The notes beneath the pieces were generated by a model. It ran no database searches, was not told the origin of the DNA, and worked only from the letters and a program-made list of their open reading frames with translations. A stretch of 64,000 nt of DNA from Acidimicrobiales bacterium (GTDB taxonomy: Bacteria > Actinomycetota > Acidimicrobiia > Acidimicrobiales > SHLQ01): positions 33,502 through 97,501 of the forward strand of contig JAHDEJ010000021.1 in the NCBI GenBank assembly GCA_020628865.1. The letters are read 5' to 3'. Within the stretch, counting starts at the first letter, position 1; each line of letters begins with the position of its first letter. Shown here in pieces: positions 54,525-62,658 of this stretch. A program made the translations under genes and the position numbers.

Positions 54525-56632
54525 CGGTAGTCGACCCGATCCACCAGGAGGCCCTCGCCGGTGACCAACTCGATGAGCTCGCCGTCATCGTCGAGGTCCT
54601 GACCCTCATCCCATTCGATCGCGGCAATGTTCGGGTGGAGGTCGTTGAAAGCGATCAGGTCGTTGGTCACGACGACGAATCCGTCGGGCTGAATGATCGT
54701 GCCCGGCGGGAAGGTGAGCAGACCGTCGAGTGAAAAACCAGCCAGATCGACGGGTTCCGGTTCGAGGTTGACCAGTTCGACGAACTCCGGCCCGTCGTCC
54801 GCAGGGTTGTAGTGGATCTCGTTGATCGCCACCTCTGGTGCCTCGACGAACTCGAACTCGAGGACGACGATGCTGGTGGCCGGCACGACTGTCGACAGTG
54901 TTCCGTTCTCGATCGCAAACGCCACATCGCTCGTACGCGTCGGAGCCGCATCGTCCGGCCCCTCGCCGGAGAACAGGACGCGCTCTGCTGCTGTGGTGAT
55001 GAAGCGATCATCGAGCGCCACCGTAACCTCTTGGCCGGCCGTGCCCTTGTTCAGGAGATGCACGACCACTGCGCCGGTCTCCGCATCGATCGAGGGCCAT
55101 GCCTCGATGTTGCCCTGACGTGGCGGGCGCTCGAGGAGCTGCGCCGTGTCCATGGTGTCGGCGAACAGCTGTGCCGCCATGCCGTTGGGCGTGAGCGCAT
55201 TCAGATCGTCGTTCGTGAACATGTTCGAATCGTCGCCGATGTCATCCTCGCCGGACCAGGGCGTGTGCGTGGTCCACAGCAGCGACCCAACGACGTTCGA
55301 CGTCGAGTGCTGGTGGACGAGCATCTCGAAGAGCGCCAGTGCCTTCGTCGTGGTGATCGCGTCGCCGTTCAGCCAGCGCTGGCCAAGGCTGTTCGTCTCG
55401 GTGACCAGGATCGGGAGGCCGGGCACCGCCGACTCGCTGACGAGGCGCTGGATGTTCGTGACGTTCGGGACCGGATCGTCAAGCGATCGCCGCCAATCGT
55501 CGTGGTCGCGAAAGTGGAGGTACTGATGCACACCGGCGAAGTCCATGTCACCCTCGATCGCCGCAATGACCTCGTCGCTGTACGGGGACAGGCCGATGAG
55601 CCCCGGGCCGATGGAGATGGACGGATCCACGGCTCGCATCGCGGCGGCGAAGTCCAGATACAGCGCGCTGTACTCGGATGAGGTGAGCACGGCATCGGAT
55701 GGGTGATCGGCCTCATTGCCGATCTGCCAGTGGTCCACCTCCAACGAGTTCTCCATCGCGTAGCGAACCCACTCGACCGCCGTTTCCCGAAGCAGCTCGT
55801 ACGACGGTCCGTTCTCGTATTCGTGGGCGGCCGCGTTCACCACCACGACCGTGGCCGCGTCGAGTTGAACGCTCATGTCGATGAACTCGTCGAAGTCCAT
55901 GGCATCGATGAGGCTGCCGTCGGACTCCACCGCCCAGGACCAGTCCCGGTTGCCGGGTGTCTGCAGCCCGGGCGTCTCGAACAGCGAGGCGATGCGAGGC
56001 TGCAGCTCCTGATCCCATGGCGGGATGTTCCACAGATAGTTGTCCGACAGATGGCCGAAGGGGAACCGGAGGATTTGCGCGCCAAGGTCGTCGATGGCCT
56101 CGACATTCGATCGCGTTCGCGGGCGGTGGAGGTCCGAGTCGAGCAGCCAGTTGATCCCGAGGCCCAGGCCGATGACCTCGTCGGGCCGAGTCACGAAGCG
56201 GGTCGGGTCGACGTTGACTTCGATCGGTGGCGGCACGTTCGGCACGGCCGCGCACGGTGCGTGGTCGGAGAGCGTTCCATCCGGCGCCTTCGTCGCCACC
56301 CGGACGTCGAACACGTCGAGTTCCGGCAGTTCCGTCACGAGGTGCTCGGTGATCGGCGCCAGCGGGGCTCCGTCCCAGGTGAACTCATCGCCGTTGCGAG
56401 ATTTCTCGACGACGTACTTCTCCGCGTTCTCGCCATCGTGATCCCACGTGACGAGCGCCGTCGGTGCGAACGGCACGCGGTCGACGACACAGTTGACGGG
56501 GCTGGTCGGCGGGTTGGCGTCGTCTGCAGAGACGGGCGAGACCTCGAGCAGCGTCTGGACGGCGAGCGCGAGGACGAGACATCCGCCGACCACTGCCACG
56601 ACATGGCGGCGCGCCGCAGTCTGTGCCGCCAT
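54521..56632 (-). CDS. Secreted GH51-like glycosidase with C-terminal lamin-tail domain
   Basis: 703 residues from ATG 56632 (GGAGG five bases before; ATG 56644 is also in frame). A signal peptide (VVGGCLVLALAVQTLL) is followed by an FN3-like domain, then a TIM-barrel glycosidase: HWQIGNEADHPSDA near 300 holds the acid/base Glu and PILVTETNSLGQRW near 400 holds the nucleophile Glu, the spacing of clan GH-A arabinofuranosidases. A beta-sandwich follows and the last 100 residues (VAINEIHYNPADDGPEFVEL) are a lamin-tail domain, used in secreted bacterial enzymes for surface attachment. The sugar symporter overlaps its 3' end. Confidence 0.82.
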   Translation of the reverse strand: MAAQTAARRHVVAVVGGCLVLALAVQTLLEVSPVSADDANPPTSPVNCVVDRVPFAPTALVTWDHDGENAEKYVVEKSRNGDEFTWDGAPLAPITEHLVTELPELDVFDVRVATKAPDGTLSDHAPCAAVPNVPPPIEVNVDPTRFVTRPDEVIGLGLGINWLLDSDLHRPRTRSNVEAIDDLGAQILRFPFGHLSDNYLWNIPPWDQELQPRIASLFETPGLQTPGNRDWSWAVESDGSLIDAMDFDEFIDMSVQLDAATVVVVNAAAHEYENGPSYELLRETAVEWVRYAMENSLEVDHWQIGNEADHPSDAVLTSSEYSALYLDFAAAMRAVDPSISIGPGLIGLSPYSDEVIAAIEGDMDFAGVHQYLHFRDHDDWRRSLDDPVPNVTNIQRLVSESAVPGLPILVTETNSLGQRWLNGDAITTTKALALFEMLVHQHSTSNVVGSLLWTTHTPWSGEDDIGDDSNMFTNDDLNALTPNGMAAQLFADTMDTAQLLERPPRQGNIEAWPSIDAETGAVVVHLLNKGTAGQEVTVALDDRFITTAAERVLFSGEGPDDAAPTRTSDVAFAIENGTLSTVVPATSIVVLEFEFVEAPEVAINEIHYNPADDGPEFVELVNLEPEPVDLAGFSLDGLLTFPPGTIIQPDGFVVVTNDLIAFNDLHPNIAAIEWDEGQDLDDDGELIELVTGEGLLVDRVDYR

Positions 56633-56692
56633 GCTCTCCTCCATCCAACCGAATCACGAGCCCCACCGAGGGCCCGACTCTAGCTCGCGCGG

Positions 56693-57310
56693 TCAGCTGG
56701 TCGGGAGGGCTTCGAGCTTCTCTGCGAGTTTCTCTGCCGTCGACTGGTGCAGTGTCTCGACCGTGCCGTCGGCTTGCAGGATGGCGAATGCCGGGAAACT
56801 CAGCACGCGATGTTCGTCGGCCAGCGCATTGGCTTCCTGACGGCTCGAGTCTCCGCTGATGTGTGGGAGGTCCTGCGCGCCACCTTCGTCGATGAACTGG
56901 AGGAGCTGCGGCTCGGCCCCGTCCAGCGCGACGCCGATGATGGTCACGTTCGGGTATTGCTCCTGAATGGCCACGACCGTGGCCGCCTCACGGCGACAGC
57001 GAGTTCACCAGGGGGCCCAGAACCACAGCACCGTGTCCTGCCCTTCGATCGAGCCGGGCTCGATCTGTCCGCCGCCCACGAGATTCCACACCGCCGGCGC
57101 CTCGGTCGTCGTCGTTGTGGTCGTGGTCGTGGTGCTCGTGGTCGATGGCACAGCAGTGGTCGGTGCGACGGTCTCGTCGCCAACAGGTGCGGTGTCTTCC
57201 GCCGATGCGGCCGATGCCGCCGATTCGGCCAGTTCCACGGTGCCTCCGTCGCTTGCGCAGGCGCCGGCCAGCAACCCAAAGGCAAGGAGGAACGGAATCA
57301 CGAAACGCAC
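56693..57310 (-). CDS. Candidate selenoprotein: thioredoxin-like lipoprotein with in-frame UGA at the first Cys of CxxC
   Basis: Read through one UGA (57007-57005), the frame encodes 205 residues. GTG 57310 starts a lipoprotein signal (LAFGLLAGACAS lipobox), then an Ala/Glu/Thr linker with ten consecutive threonines, then a thioredoxin fold: DTVLWFWAPW-U-TRCRREAATVVA. The UGA takes the first Cys position of WCxxC (residue 102), leaving U-T-R-C. Downstream, YPNVTIIGVALDG and the cis-Pro loop VLSFPAFAILQADG are intact, and no other disruption occurs in 103 codons. A hairpin with a GGUC loop follows 26 bases after the UGA. Standard gene calling would report two separate short proteins. It would act outside the membrane as a TlpA/ResA-like reductase. 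A premature stop or sequencing error is the alternative. Confidence 0.75.
56969..56984 (-). promoter_or_regulatory. SECIS-like hairpin for the in-frame UGA
   Basis: On the minus strand GGCCAC-GGUC-GUGGCC forms a perfect 6-bp stem with a GGUC apical loop. The loop starts 27 bases after the UGA, inside the usual bacterial range (about 16-37), and its GGUC sequence equals the core of the E. coli fdhF SECIS loop. A second small hairpin (GUCGCC-GUGA-GGCGGC) lies between it and the UGA. Confidence 0.6.
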
Positions 57311-57436
57311 ACCCGCAAGATATCGCGGCACCCGGGACCGCGGACCGCGACGACCTTCCGGCCGCAACCCGCACTACGGAGCGCCCAACATGACCCTGCT
57401 ACGTTGGCGTCGTTCGGCATCGACGAGGGGGACGCG

Positions 57437-59044
57437 TTGGGGAAGATCGGCACGGTGCTGCGGAGCCGACTGGACACATCCAGTGACGAATACAAGGCCA
57501 ACCTCGCCGAGATGGAGTCGATGTGGGCGATGGTGGAGGCGGAACTCGCCTCGGTCCCGACCGTGGGTGGGCAACGCTACGTCGATCGTCATCGCAAGCG
57601 CGGAAAGATGCTCGTCCGCGAGCGCATCGAACAACTCGTCGATCCCGACACACCCATTCTCGAACTCAGCCCGCTAGCCGGTTGGGGCACCCAGGATCCG
57701 GTCGGCGTCGGAACCTGCAACGTGATTGGTGTGGTCGAAGGCGTCGAATGCCTGATCACCGGCAGCGATCTCACGTATCGGGGCGGATCCGCCAACCCGA
57801 CCACGCTCCTGAAGAGCGCCCGCATCTACGACATCGCCCGCCGGAACCGATTGCCGATGATCGTGCTGAACGAGTCCGCCGGGGCCGAGCTTCCGCGTCA
57901 GGCAGACATCTTCATCACGGGTGGCCGCCAGTTCAAGAACATCACGCAGCTGTCCAAGGAGGGCATCCCCACCATCTGTGTCGCGTTCGGACCGAACACG
58001 GCCGGCGGCGCCTACGTGCCGGGCATGAGCGATTACACGGTCTTCGTGAAGGAACGGGGCACCGCCTACCTCGGCGGTCCGCCGCTCGTGAAGATGGCCA
58101 TCGACGAGATCGTCGACGAGGAGAGCCTCGGTGGCGCCGAGATGCACAGCCGAACCAGTGGCCTGTCCGATTGGATGGCCGTCGACGAAATGGATGGCCT
58201 CCGCATCGCCCGCAAGGTCATCCGCCGCCTTCGATGGAAGAAGCTGGGGCCGGGACCCACCGAACCCGCCGACGAGCCGATCCACGACGTGAACGAGCTC
58301 ATCGGCTGCGCGTCCGCCGACGTGCGAATCCCCTTCGAGATCCGCGAAGTGGTCGCCCGGCTGCTCGACGGGAGCCGGTTCGAAGAATTCAAGCCGCTCT
58401 ACGGGGACAAGCTCGTTTGCGGCTGGGGATCGCTGCACGGCTTTCCCGTCGGCGTTCTCGGCAACAACGGCATTCTCTTCAGCGAGGAGGCAAAGAAGGG
58501 TGCGCAGTTCATCCAGCTGTGCAACCGCACCGACACGCCGCTGCTCTTTCTGCACAACATCACCGGCTTCATGGTCGGCTCGAAGGCGGAGCAGGGCGGC
58601 ATCATCCGAAACGGCGCCAAGCTGATCAACGCCGTCTCCAACAGTGAGGTTCCCCACTTCAACCTGATGGTCGGGGCCAGTTACGGCGCCGGCAACTACG
58701 GCATGGCCGGGTACAGCTACGACCCTCGATTCATCTTCAGTTGGCCGAATCACAAGATCGCAGTGATGGGTCCCAAACAACTCGCCGGGGTGATGGACAT
58801 CATCGCCCGCAACTCGGCCGCCGGACGGGGCATGGAGGTCGACGAAGCTGCGCTCGCCGCCCGCACCGCTGCGCTCGAAGGCCAGGTGGAGATCGAGTCG
58901 ACGAGCCTGTTCTCCACGGGGCGGGTGTGGGACGACGGCATCATCCATCCGAACGACAGTCGCACCGTGCTCGGCATCGCGCTGTCCGTCGCCCACAGCA
59001 ACGTCATCGAGGGCGCCCGCGAATACGGCGTGTGGAGGCACTGA
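57437..59044 (+). CDS. Acyl-CoA carboxylase, carboxyltransferase (beta) subunit
   Basis: 535 residues. LSPLAGWGTQDPVGVGTCNV, NESAGAELPRQADIF, FGPNTAGGAYVPGMSDYTVF and GASYGAGNYGMAGYSYDPRF are the acyl-CoA and biotin-binding blocks of MccB/AccD-type subunits. Together with the next gene it makes a biotin-dependent methylcrotonyl- or other acyl-CoA carboxylase. The start is TTG 57437, with GAGGGGG five bases upstream; GTG 57455 is an alternative. ATG 57390 is out of frame. The stop overlaps the next start by one base (TGATG). Confidence 0.92.
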   Translation: MGKIGTVLRSRLDTSSDEYKANLAEMESMWAMVEAELASVPTVGGQRYVDRHRKRGKMLVRERIEQLVDPDTPILELSPLAGWGTQDPVGVGTCNVIGVVEGVECLITGSDLTYRGGSANPTTLLKSARIYDIARRNRLPMIVLNESAGAELPRQADIFITGGRQFKNITQLSKEGIPTICVAFGPNTAGGAYVPGMSDYTVFVKERGTAYLGGPPLVKMAIDEIVDEESLGGAEMHSRTSGLSDWMAVDEMDGLRIARKVIRRLRWKKLGPGPTEPADEPIHDVNELIGCASADVRIPFEIREVVARLLDGSRFEEFKPLYGDKLVCGWGSLHGFPVGVLGNNGILFSEEAKKGAQFIQLCNRTDTPLLFLHNITGFMVGSKAEQGGIIRNGAKLINAVSNSEVPHFNLMVGASYGAGNYGMAGYSYDPRFIFSWPNHKIAVMGPKQLAGVMDIIARNSAAGRGMEVDEAALAARTAALEGQVEIESTSLFSTGRVWDDGIIHPNDSRTVLGIALSVAHSNVIEGAREYGVWRH

Positions 59045-61056
59045 TGATCTCACGGTTGCTCATTGCGAATCGTGGCGAGATCGCGGCCCGAATTGCCCGA
59101 ACGGCGCACACGATGGGCATCTCCACCGTCGGTGTCTATTCCGAGCCGGACCGCAACGCGCTCCACGTCGATGAAGTGGATCTCGCCGTCGCGCTCGGCG
59201 GATCGACTCCGGCCGAGTCCTACCTCCGGGCCGATGCGATCATCCAGGCGGCGCTCGACTCCGGCGCCGACGCCATCCATCCGGGCTACGGCTTTCTCGC
59301 CGAGAATGCGGCCTTCGCCGATGCAGTGGAAGCTGCCGGACTGATCTGGGTCGGGCCGACCTCCGAACAGATCCGGCTGCTCGGCGACAAGGTCGCCGCC
59401 AAGGCCGCGGCGATCGAGGCAGGCGTGCCCACCACCTCCATCACCGAGGTCGCCCCCGGAGCCATCCCCGACGACGTTCCGATGCCGGCCCTCGTGAAGG
59501 CGGCGGCCGGTGGCGGCGGCCGAGGCATGCGCATCGTGCGTGCCGTCGACAAACTCGCCGACGCGGTCGATGCCGCGGCGCGGGAGGCCGAAGCCGCGTT
59601 CGGCGACGGCACAGTCTTCATCGAGCCCTACATCGAACGAGGCCGCCACCTCGAGGTGCAGATCCTCGGGGACGCCCACGGGAACGTCGTCCATTTCGGC
59701 GAACGTGAATGCTCCATCCAGCGTCGCAACCAGAAAGTCATCGAGGAAGCCCCGTCGGCAGGCATCGACGACGCCACCCGAACGGCACTGCTCGACGGCG
59801 CCCTCGCACTCGCCTCCCACGTCGGCTATCGAAACGCCGGCACGATCGAGTTCCTCGTCGGCGACGACGGCAGCATCACCTTCCTCGAGGTCAACACGCG
59901 GCTTCAGGTCGAGCATCCCGTGACCGAGGCGGTCACCGGCGTGGACCTCGTCGAGCTGCAACTTCGGGTCGCCGCCGGCGAACCGCTCCCGCTCACACAG
60001 CAGGACGTGTCGGTCTCCGGCCATGGCATCGAGGTCCGCATCGTGGCCGAAGACCCGGCCACCGGATGGCTGCCATCCACCGGATTCGTGCATGCGTTCG
60101 ACATCGGCGTCGGCGTCCGGGTCGACACCGGATTCCGCTCGGGCAGCGAAGTGTCACCGGACTACGACTCGCTGCTCGCCAAGGTGATCGCGCACGCGCC
60201 GACGCGGACAGCAGCCGCGGCGAAGATGGCACGAGCGCTCCGAGCCAGCCAGATCGTCGGAGTGAGCACGAACGTGAACATGCTCGCCGCCACGATGACG
60301 GAGGCCGACTACCTGGCGGCCGCCACCCCCACCGCGTACCTCGCCGAACACCCCGAGGTCGAGGCCGCAAACGGACCGACCGGCGATGACCTCGACGCCA
60401 TGGTCGTGGCGGCCACGCTTGCACTCGAAGGCGAACGCCGCTCGGCCGACACCGTCCTCGGATTTGCTCCCTCGGGTTGGCGCAACCTTCGCACTCGCGG
60501 TCAGCGCCGCATCTGGCTCGACGGTGAAGCCCGTCACCCCATCGAATACGTCCGCTGTGGCGATGGCGTTGGTATCCATCTCGGCCAATGGCCAGAACCC
60601 GATGACGACGGTGTCCTGCCCGACGACGAGCGCACGGGCCGACAGGCGCGCATTCTCGACCGCACCGACGGGCGGATCGTTGTGGAGCTCGACGGTGTTC
60701 GGCGGGTGCTCGATGTTCGCCTGGACATCGACGACGAGGCGGTCAGAGCCGACGTCGCGAGCCCTGCTGGCAGCCGGTCGTTCACGTTGGCGCCCCGCTT
60801 CGAGGACCACGACGCCGAGCAGGCCGGCGGCGGTCCGATCTGTCCCCTGCCCGGAACGGTGATCGCCGTGCACGTCAGCTCGGGCGAGACGGTTGTCGAA
60901 GGCCAGCTGCTCATGGTCGTCGAGGCCATGAAGATGGAGCACAAGATCACCGCCGGTGCCGCCGGCATCGTCGAATCGGTCCGCTTCAACGAAGGCGATC
61001 GGGTCGACACGGGCGACCTCCTCGTCGAACTCGAAAGCGAGAACGACGCAGGATGA
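59044..61056 (+). CDS. Acyl-CoA carboxylase, biotin carboxylase plus biotin carrier (alpha) subunit
   Basis: 670 residues. SRLLIANRGEIAARIARTAH opens the biotin carboxylase domain; the ATP-grasp loop is VKAAAGGGGRGMRIV near 160 and the active site includes FLEVNTRLQVEHPVTEAVTG near 280-300. The C-terminal biotinyl domain has VEAMKMEHKI, with the biotinylated lysine near 629. It carboxylates carrier biotin with bicarbonate and ATP for the partner beta subunit. The combination resembles leucine-degradation methylcrotonyl-CoA carboxylase, but liu-type dehydrogenase or hydratase genes are not adjacent. Confidence 0.94.
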   Translation: MISRLLIANRGEIAARIARTAHTMGISTVGVYSEPDRNALHVDEVDLAVALGGSTPAESYLRADAIIQAALDSGADAIHPGYGFLAENAAFADAVEAAGLIWVGPTSEQIRLLGDKVAAKAAAIEAGVPTTSITEVAPGAIPDDVPMPALVKAAAGGGGRGMRIVRAVDKLADAVDAAAREAEAAFGDGTVFIEPYIERGRHLEVQILGDAHGNVVHFGERECSIQRRNQKVIEEAPSAGIDDATRTALLDGALALASHVGYRNAGTIEFLVGDDGSITFLEVNTRLQVEHPVTEAVTGVDLVELQLRVAAGEPLPLTQQDVSVSGHGIEVRIVAEDPATGWLPSTGFVHAFDIGVGVRVDTGFRSGSEVSPDYDSLLAKVIAHAPTRTAAAAKMARALRASQIVGVSTNVNMLAATMTEADYLAAATPTAYLAEHPEVEAANGPTGDDLDAMVVAATLALEGERRSADTVLGFAPSGWRNLRTRGQRRIWLDGEARHPIEYVRCGDGVGIHLGQWPEPDDDGVLPDDERTGRQARILDRTDGRIVVELDGVRRVLDVRLDIDDEAVRADVASPAGSRSFTLAPRFEDHDAEQAGGGPICPLPGTVIAVHVSSGETVVEGQLLMVVEAMKMEHKITAGAAGIVESVRFNEGDRVDTGDLLVELESENDAG

Positions 61057-61057
61057 A

Positions 61058-61639
61058 TCACGGCCTCCGGTAGGGGCCGTGCATGTAGTACTTCGGACGG
61101 TCATCGAGCCGGAGATGCAGCCAAGCGACGCCGCCGCCGGACGTGCTCACCCAGACCGGCCGGTGATCGACCCGTGCTTCGATGGCGGCCCCCGCCGCCT
61201 GCCAGAAGGCGTGAGTCTGCTCGGTGCTCGCCGTCCGGAGGAAGGACAAGAGGTAGTTGTGGGTGGTGCCATCACGCAGGTCCGTTGGCACCACCAACGT
61301 TGCGTCGCCACCCAGATTCGTGAAGGTGACCACCGGATCGGTCACTCCGGCGATGTAGCGAGCGAACGGCGACGGATCGGGCGGTCGATGAAGTCCGGCG
61401 TTGAGTGCCACAAACTCGAAGGGTTCGTCGAGCGCGTCGATGGTCAGAGCCGGGGTCTCCCAGAACACCTGCTCTTCCGGTCGACCGCACAACGTGGAAG
61501 ACAACGCATCTCGACAGTTCGCAGACGACTGCAGCCCACTGATCACGTCTCGCCACGTGGCCGCATACGCGCCTCGTCGAGCGACGTAGCGGATCGGGTC
61601 GTCGGCGGCGTCGAAACTCCATTCCGGCTCGTTGTCCAT
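61058..61639 (-). CDS. Conserved protein resembling DUF6940
   Basis: 193 residues, soluble. The sequence EEQVFWETPALTIDALDEPF, TFTNLGGDATLVVPTDL, NYLLSFLRTAS and VSTSGGGVAWLHLRLDDRPKYY forms a conserved-looking block that I associate with DUF6940, from memory and not securely. No function is known. Its stop is one base from the carboxylase stop (convergent). ATG 61639 is the first start before the conserved part; no clear Shine-Dalgarno. Confidence 0.65.
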   Translation of the reverse strand: MDNEPEWSFDAADDPIRYVARRGAYAATWRDVISGLQSSANCRDALSSTLCGRPEEQVFWETPALTIDALDEPFEFVALNAGLHRPPDPSPFARYIAGVTDPVVTFTNLGGDATLVVPTDLRDGTTHNYLLSFLRTASTEQTHAFWQAAGAAIEARVDHRPVWVSTSGGGVAWLHLRLDDRPKYYMHGPYRRP

Positions 61640-61701
61640 CGGCGCCACCGTAGGTCGAAACGGCGACGCCAGAACGTTCTCGAAGAAAATCTGAGATTCC
61701 G

Positions 61702-61727
61702 TGTCGAATACGTGATCGGCGTGCGTC
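61702..61727 (+). promoter_or_regulatory. ECF42-type promoter
   Basis: TGTCGA (61702-61707) and CGTC (61724-61727), 16 bases apart, match the motif described for ECF42 sigma factors (TGTCGA in the -35 region, CG(A/T)C in the -10 region). It lies about 50 bases before the SRPBCC gene that begins the operon containing the ECF42 sigma factor, so it implies autoregulation. Confidence 0.6.
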
Positions 61728-61777
61728 ATCGGGTCGAGACGGAGCAAACGGCTCCGTTCCAACCGAGAGGATGCATG

Positions 61778-62239
61778 ATGCCAGAACCGATTCACGTCGA
61801 GGTCTCCACGATCATCGACGCCGAACCTGAAACGCTGTACGACATGGTCGCCGACGTGACCCGCATGGGCGAATGGAGCCCGGAGACTCGAGCCGCCGAG
61901 TGGCTCGAGCCTGGCGCCGCGGCGCAGGTGGGAGCTCGCTTCAAGGGAACCAACGAGCTCGGCCCCAACACGTGGAGCACCAAGCCGACCGTGACCGTCG
62001 CCAAACGAGGACGCGAGTTCGCGTTCGAGGTGCCGGGCAAGTCCGGCCCCACGTGGCGCTACCGCTTCGAGCCGGTGGACGGTGGAACTCGGGTCACCGA
62101 GTCCGTCCACCAGCAGAAGGCCTCACCCTTCTTCATCCGGATGTTGCAGAAGCGGGCCGGCGTCACCGACCGGGCCGCCAACCTTCGGCACAACATCGAA
62201 ACGACCCTCGACAACCTGGCCCGCGTGGCCACGGTCTGA
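61778..62239 (+). CDS. SRPBCC-family (polyketide cyclase-like) protein
   Basis: 153 residues. VEVSTIIDAEPETLYDMVAD begins a START/Bet v1-like fold, with GEWSPETRAAEW and SGPTWRYRFEPVDGGTRVTE later. Members bind hydrophobic ligands or act as small-molecule cyclases. It is followed by YCII and ECF42 sigma-factor genes, and SRPBCC proteins are frequent in ECF-linked operons. GAGAGG is best spaced for ATG 61778; ATG 61775 is also possible. Confidence 0.82.
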   Translation: MPEPIHVEVSTIIDAEPETLYDMVADVTRMGEWSPETRAAEWLEPGAAAQVGARFKGTNELGPNTWSTKPTVTVAKRGREFAFEVPGKSGPTWRYRFEPVDGGTRVTESVHQQKASPFFIRMLQKRAGVTDRAANLRHNIETTLDNLARVATV

Positions 62240-62288
62240 CCACCCACCGACACCACCACGCACCGAACACGAAGAGAAGGAACGAACA

Positions 62289-62651
62289 ATGGAATACATG
62301 ATTCTTGCCCACAGCGAAGAGGGCGATGCCCCCGGTCCCGGCGAGCCCGGTTTCGAGGAGATGATGGGCGAATGGATGGCGTACAACCAGCGCCTCATCG
62401 ACGGCGGCCACTGGGTCTCCGGCGCAAGCCTCGCCCCGTCGGTCACCGCCACCAAGATCACGAAGGGCGACACCGACGTGACGGTCACCGACGGTCCGTT
62501 CATGGAGACCAAGGAGATGCTCGGGGGCTACTACCTGATCTCGGCGAAGGACCTCGATGAGGCGATCGAGCTCGCCACGGCGATCCCGATCCCCGTGGGC
62601 ACCATCGAGGTTCGACCGGTCGCCTTCCGGCCGGACGCGGACCACGGCTGA
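62289..62651 (+). CDS. YCII-related (DGPF-domain) protein
   Basis: 120 residues. MEYMILAHSEEGD, GASLAPSVTATKI and VTDGPFMETKEMLGGYYLIS contain the DGPF motif that names the family, a ferredoxin-like fold of unknown chemistry. This gene type is the usual neighbour of ECF42 sigma factors. AAGGA lies 8 bases before ATG 62289. Confidence 0.92.
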   Translation: MEYMILAHSEEGDAPGPGEPGFEEMMGEWMAYNQRLIDGGHWVSGASLAPSVTATKITKGDTDVTVTDGPFMETKEMLGGYYLISAKDLDEAIELATAIPIPVGTIEVRPVAFRPDADHG

Positions 62652-62658
62652 CCCCGGA

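Noticed and set aside
56693..57310. Simple pseudogene explanation for the split thioredoxin-like gene
   Set aside because: Kept as an alternative but disfavoured: only one interruption, at the exact redox Cys, no frameshift, intact downstream motifs and a SECIS-like hairpin.
57390..57437. ATG 57390 as carboxylase start
   Set aside because: It is out of frame with the carboxyltransferase; TTG 57437 has a strong ribosome site.
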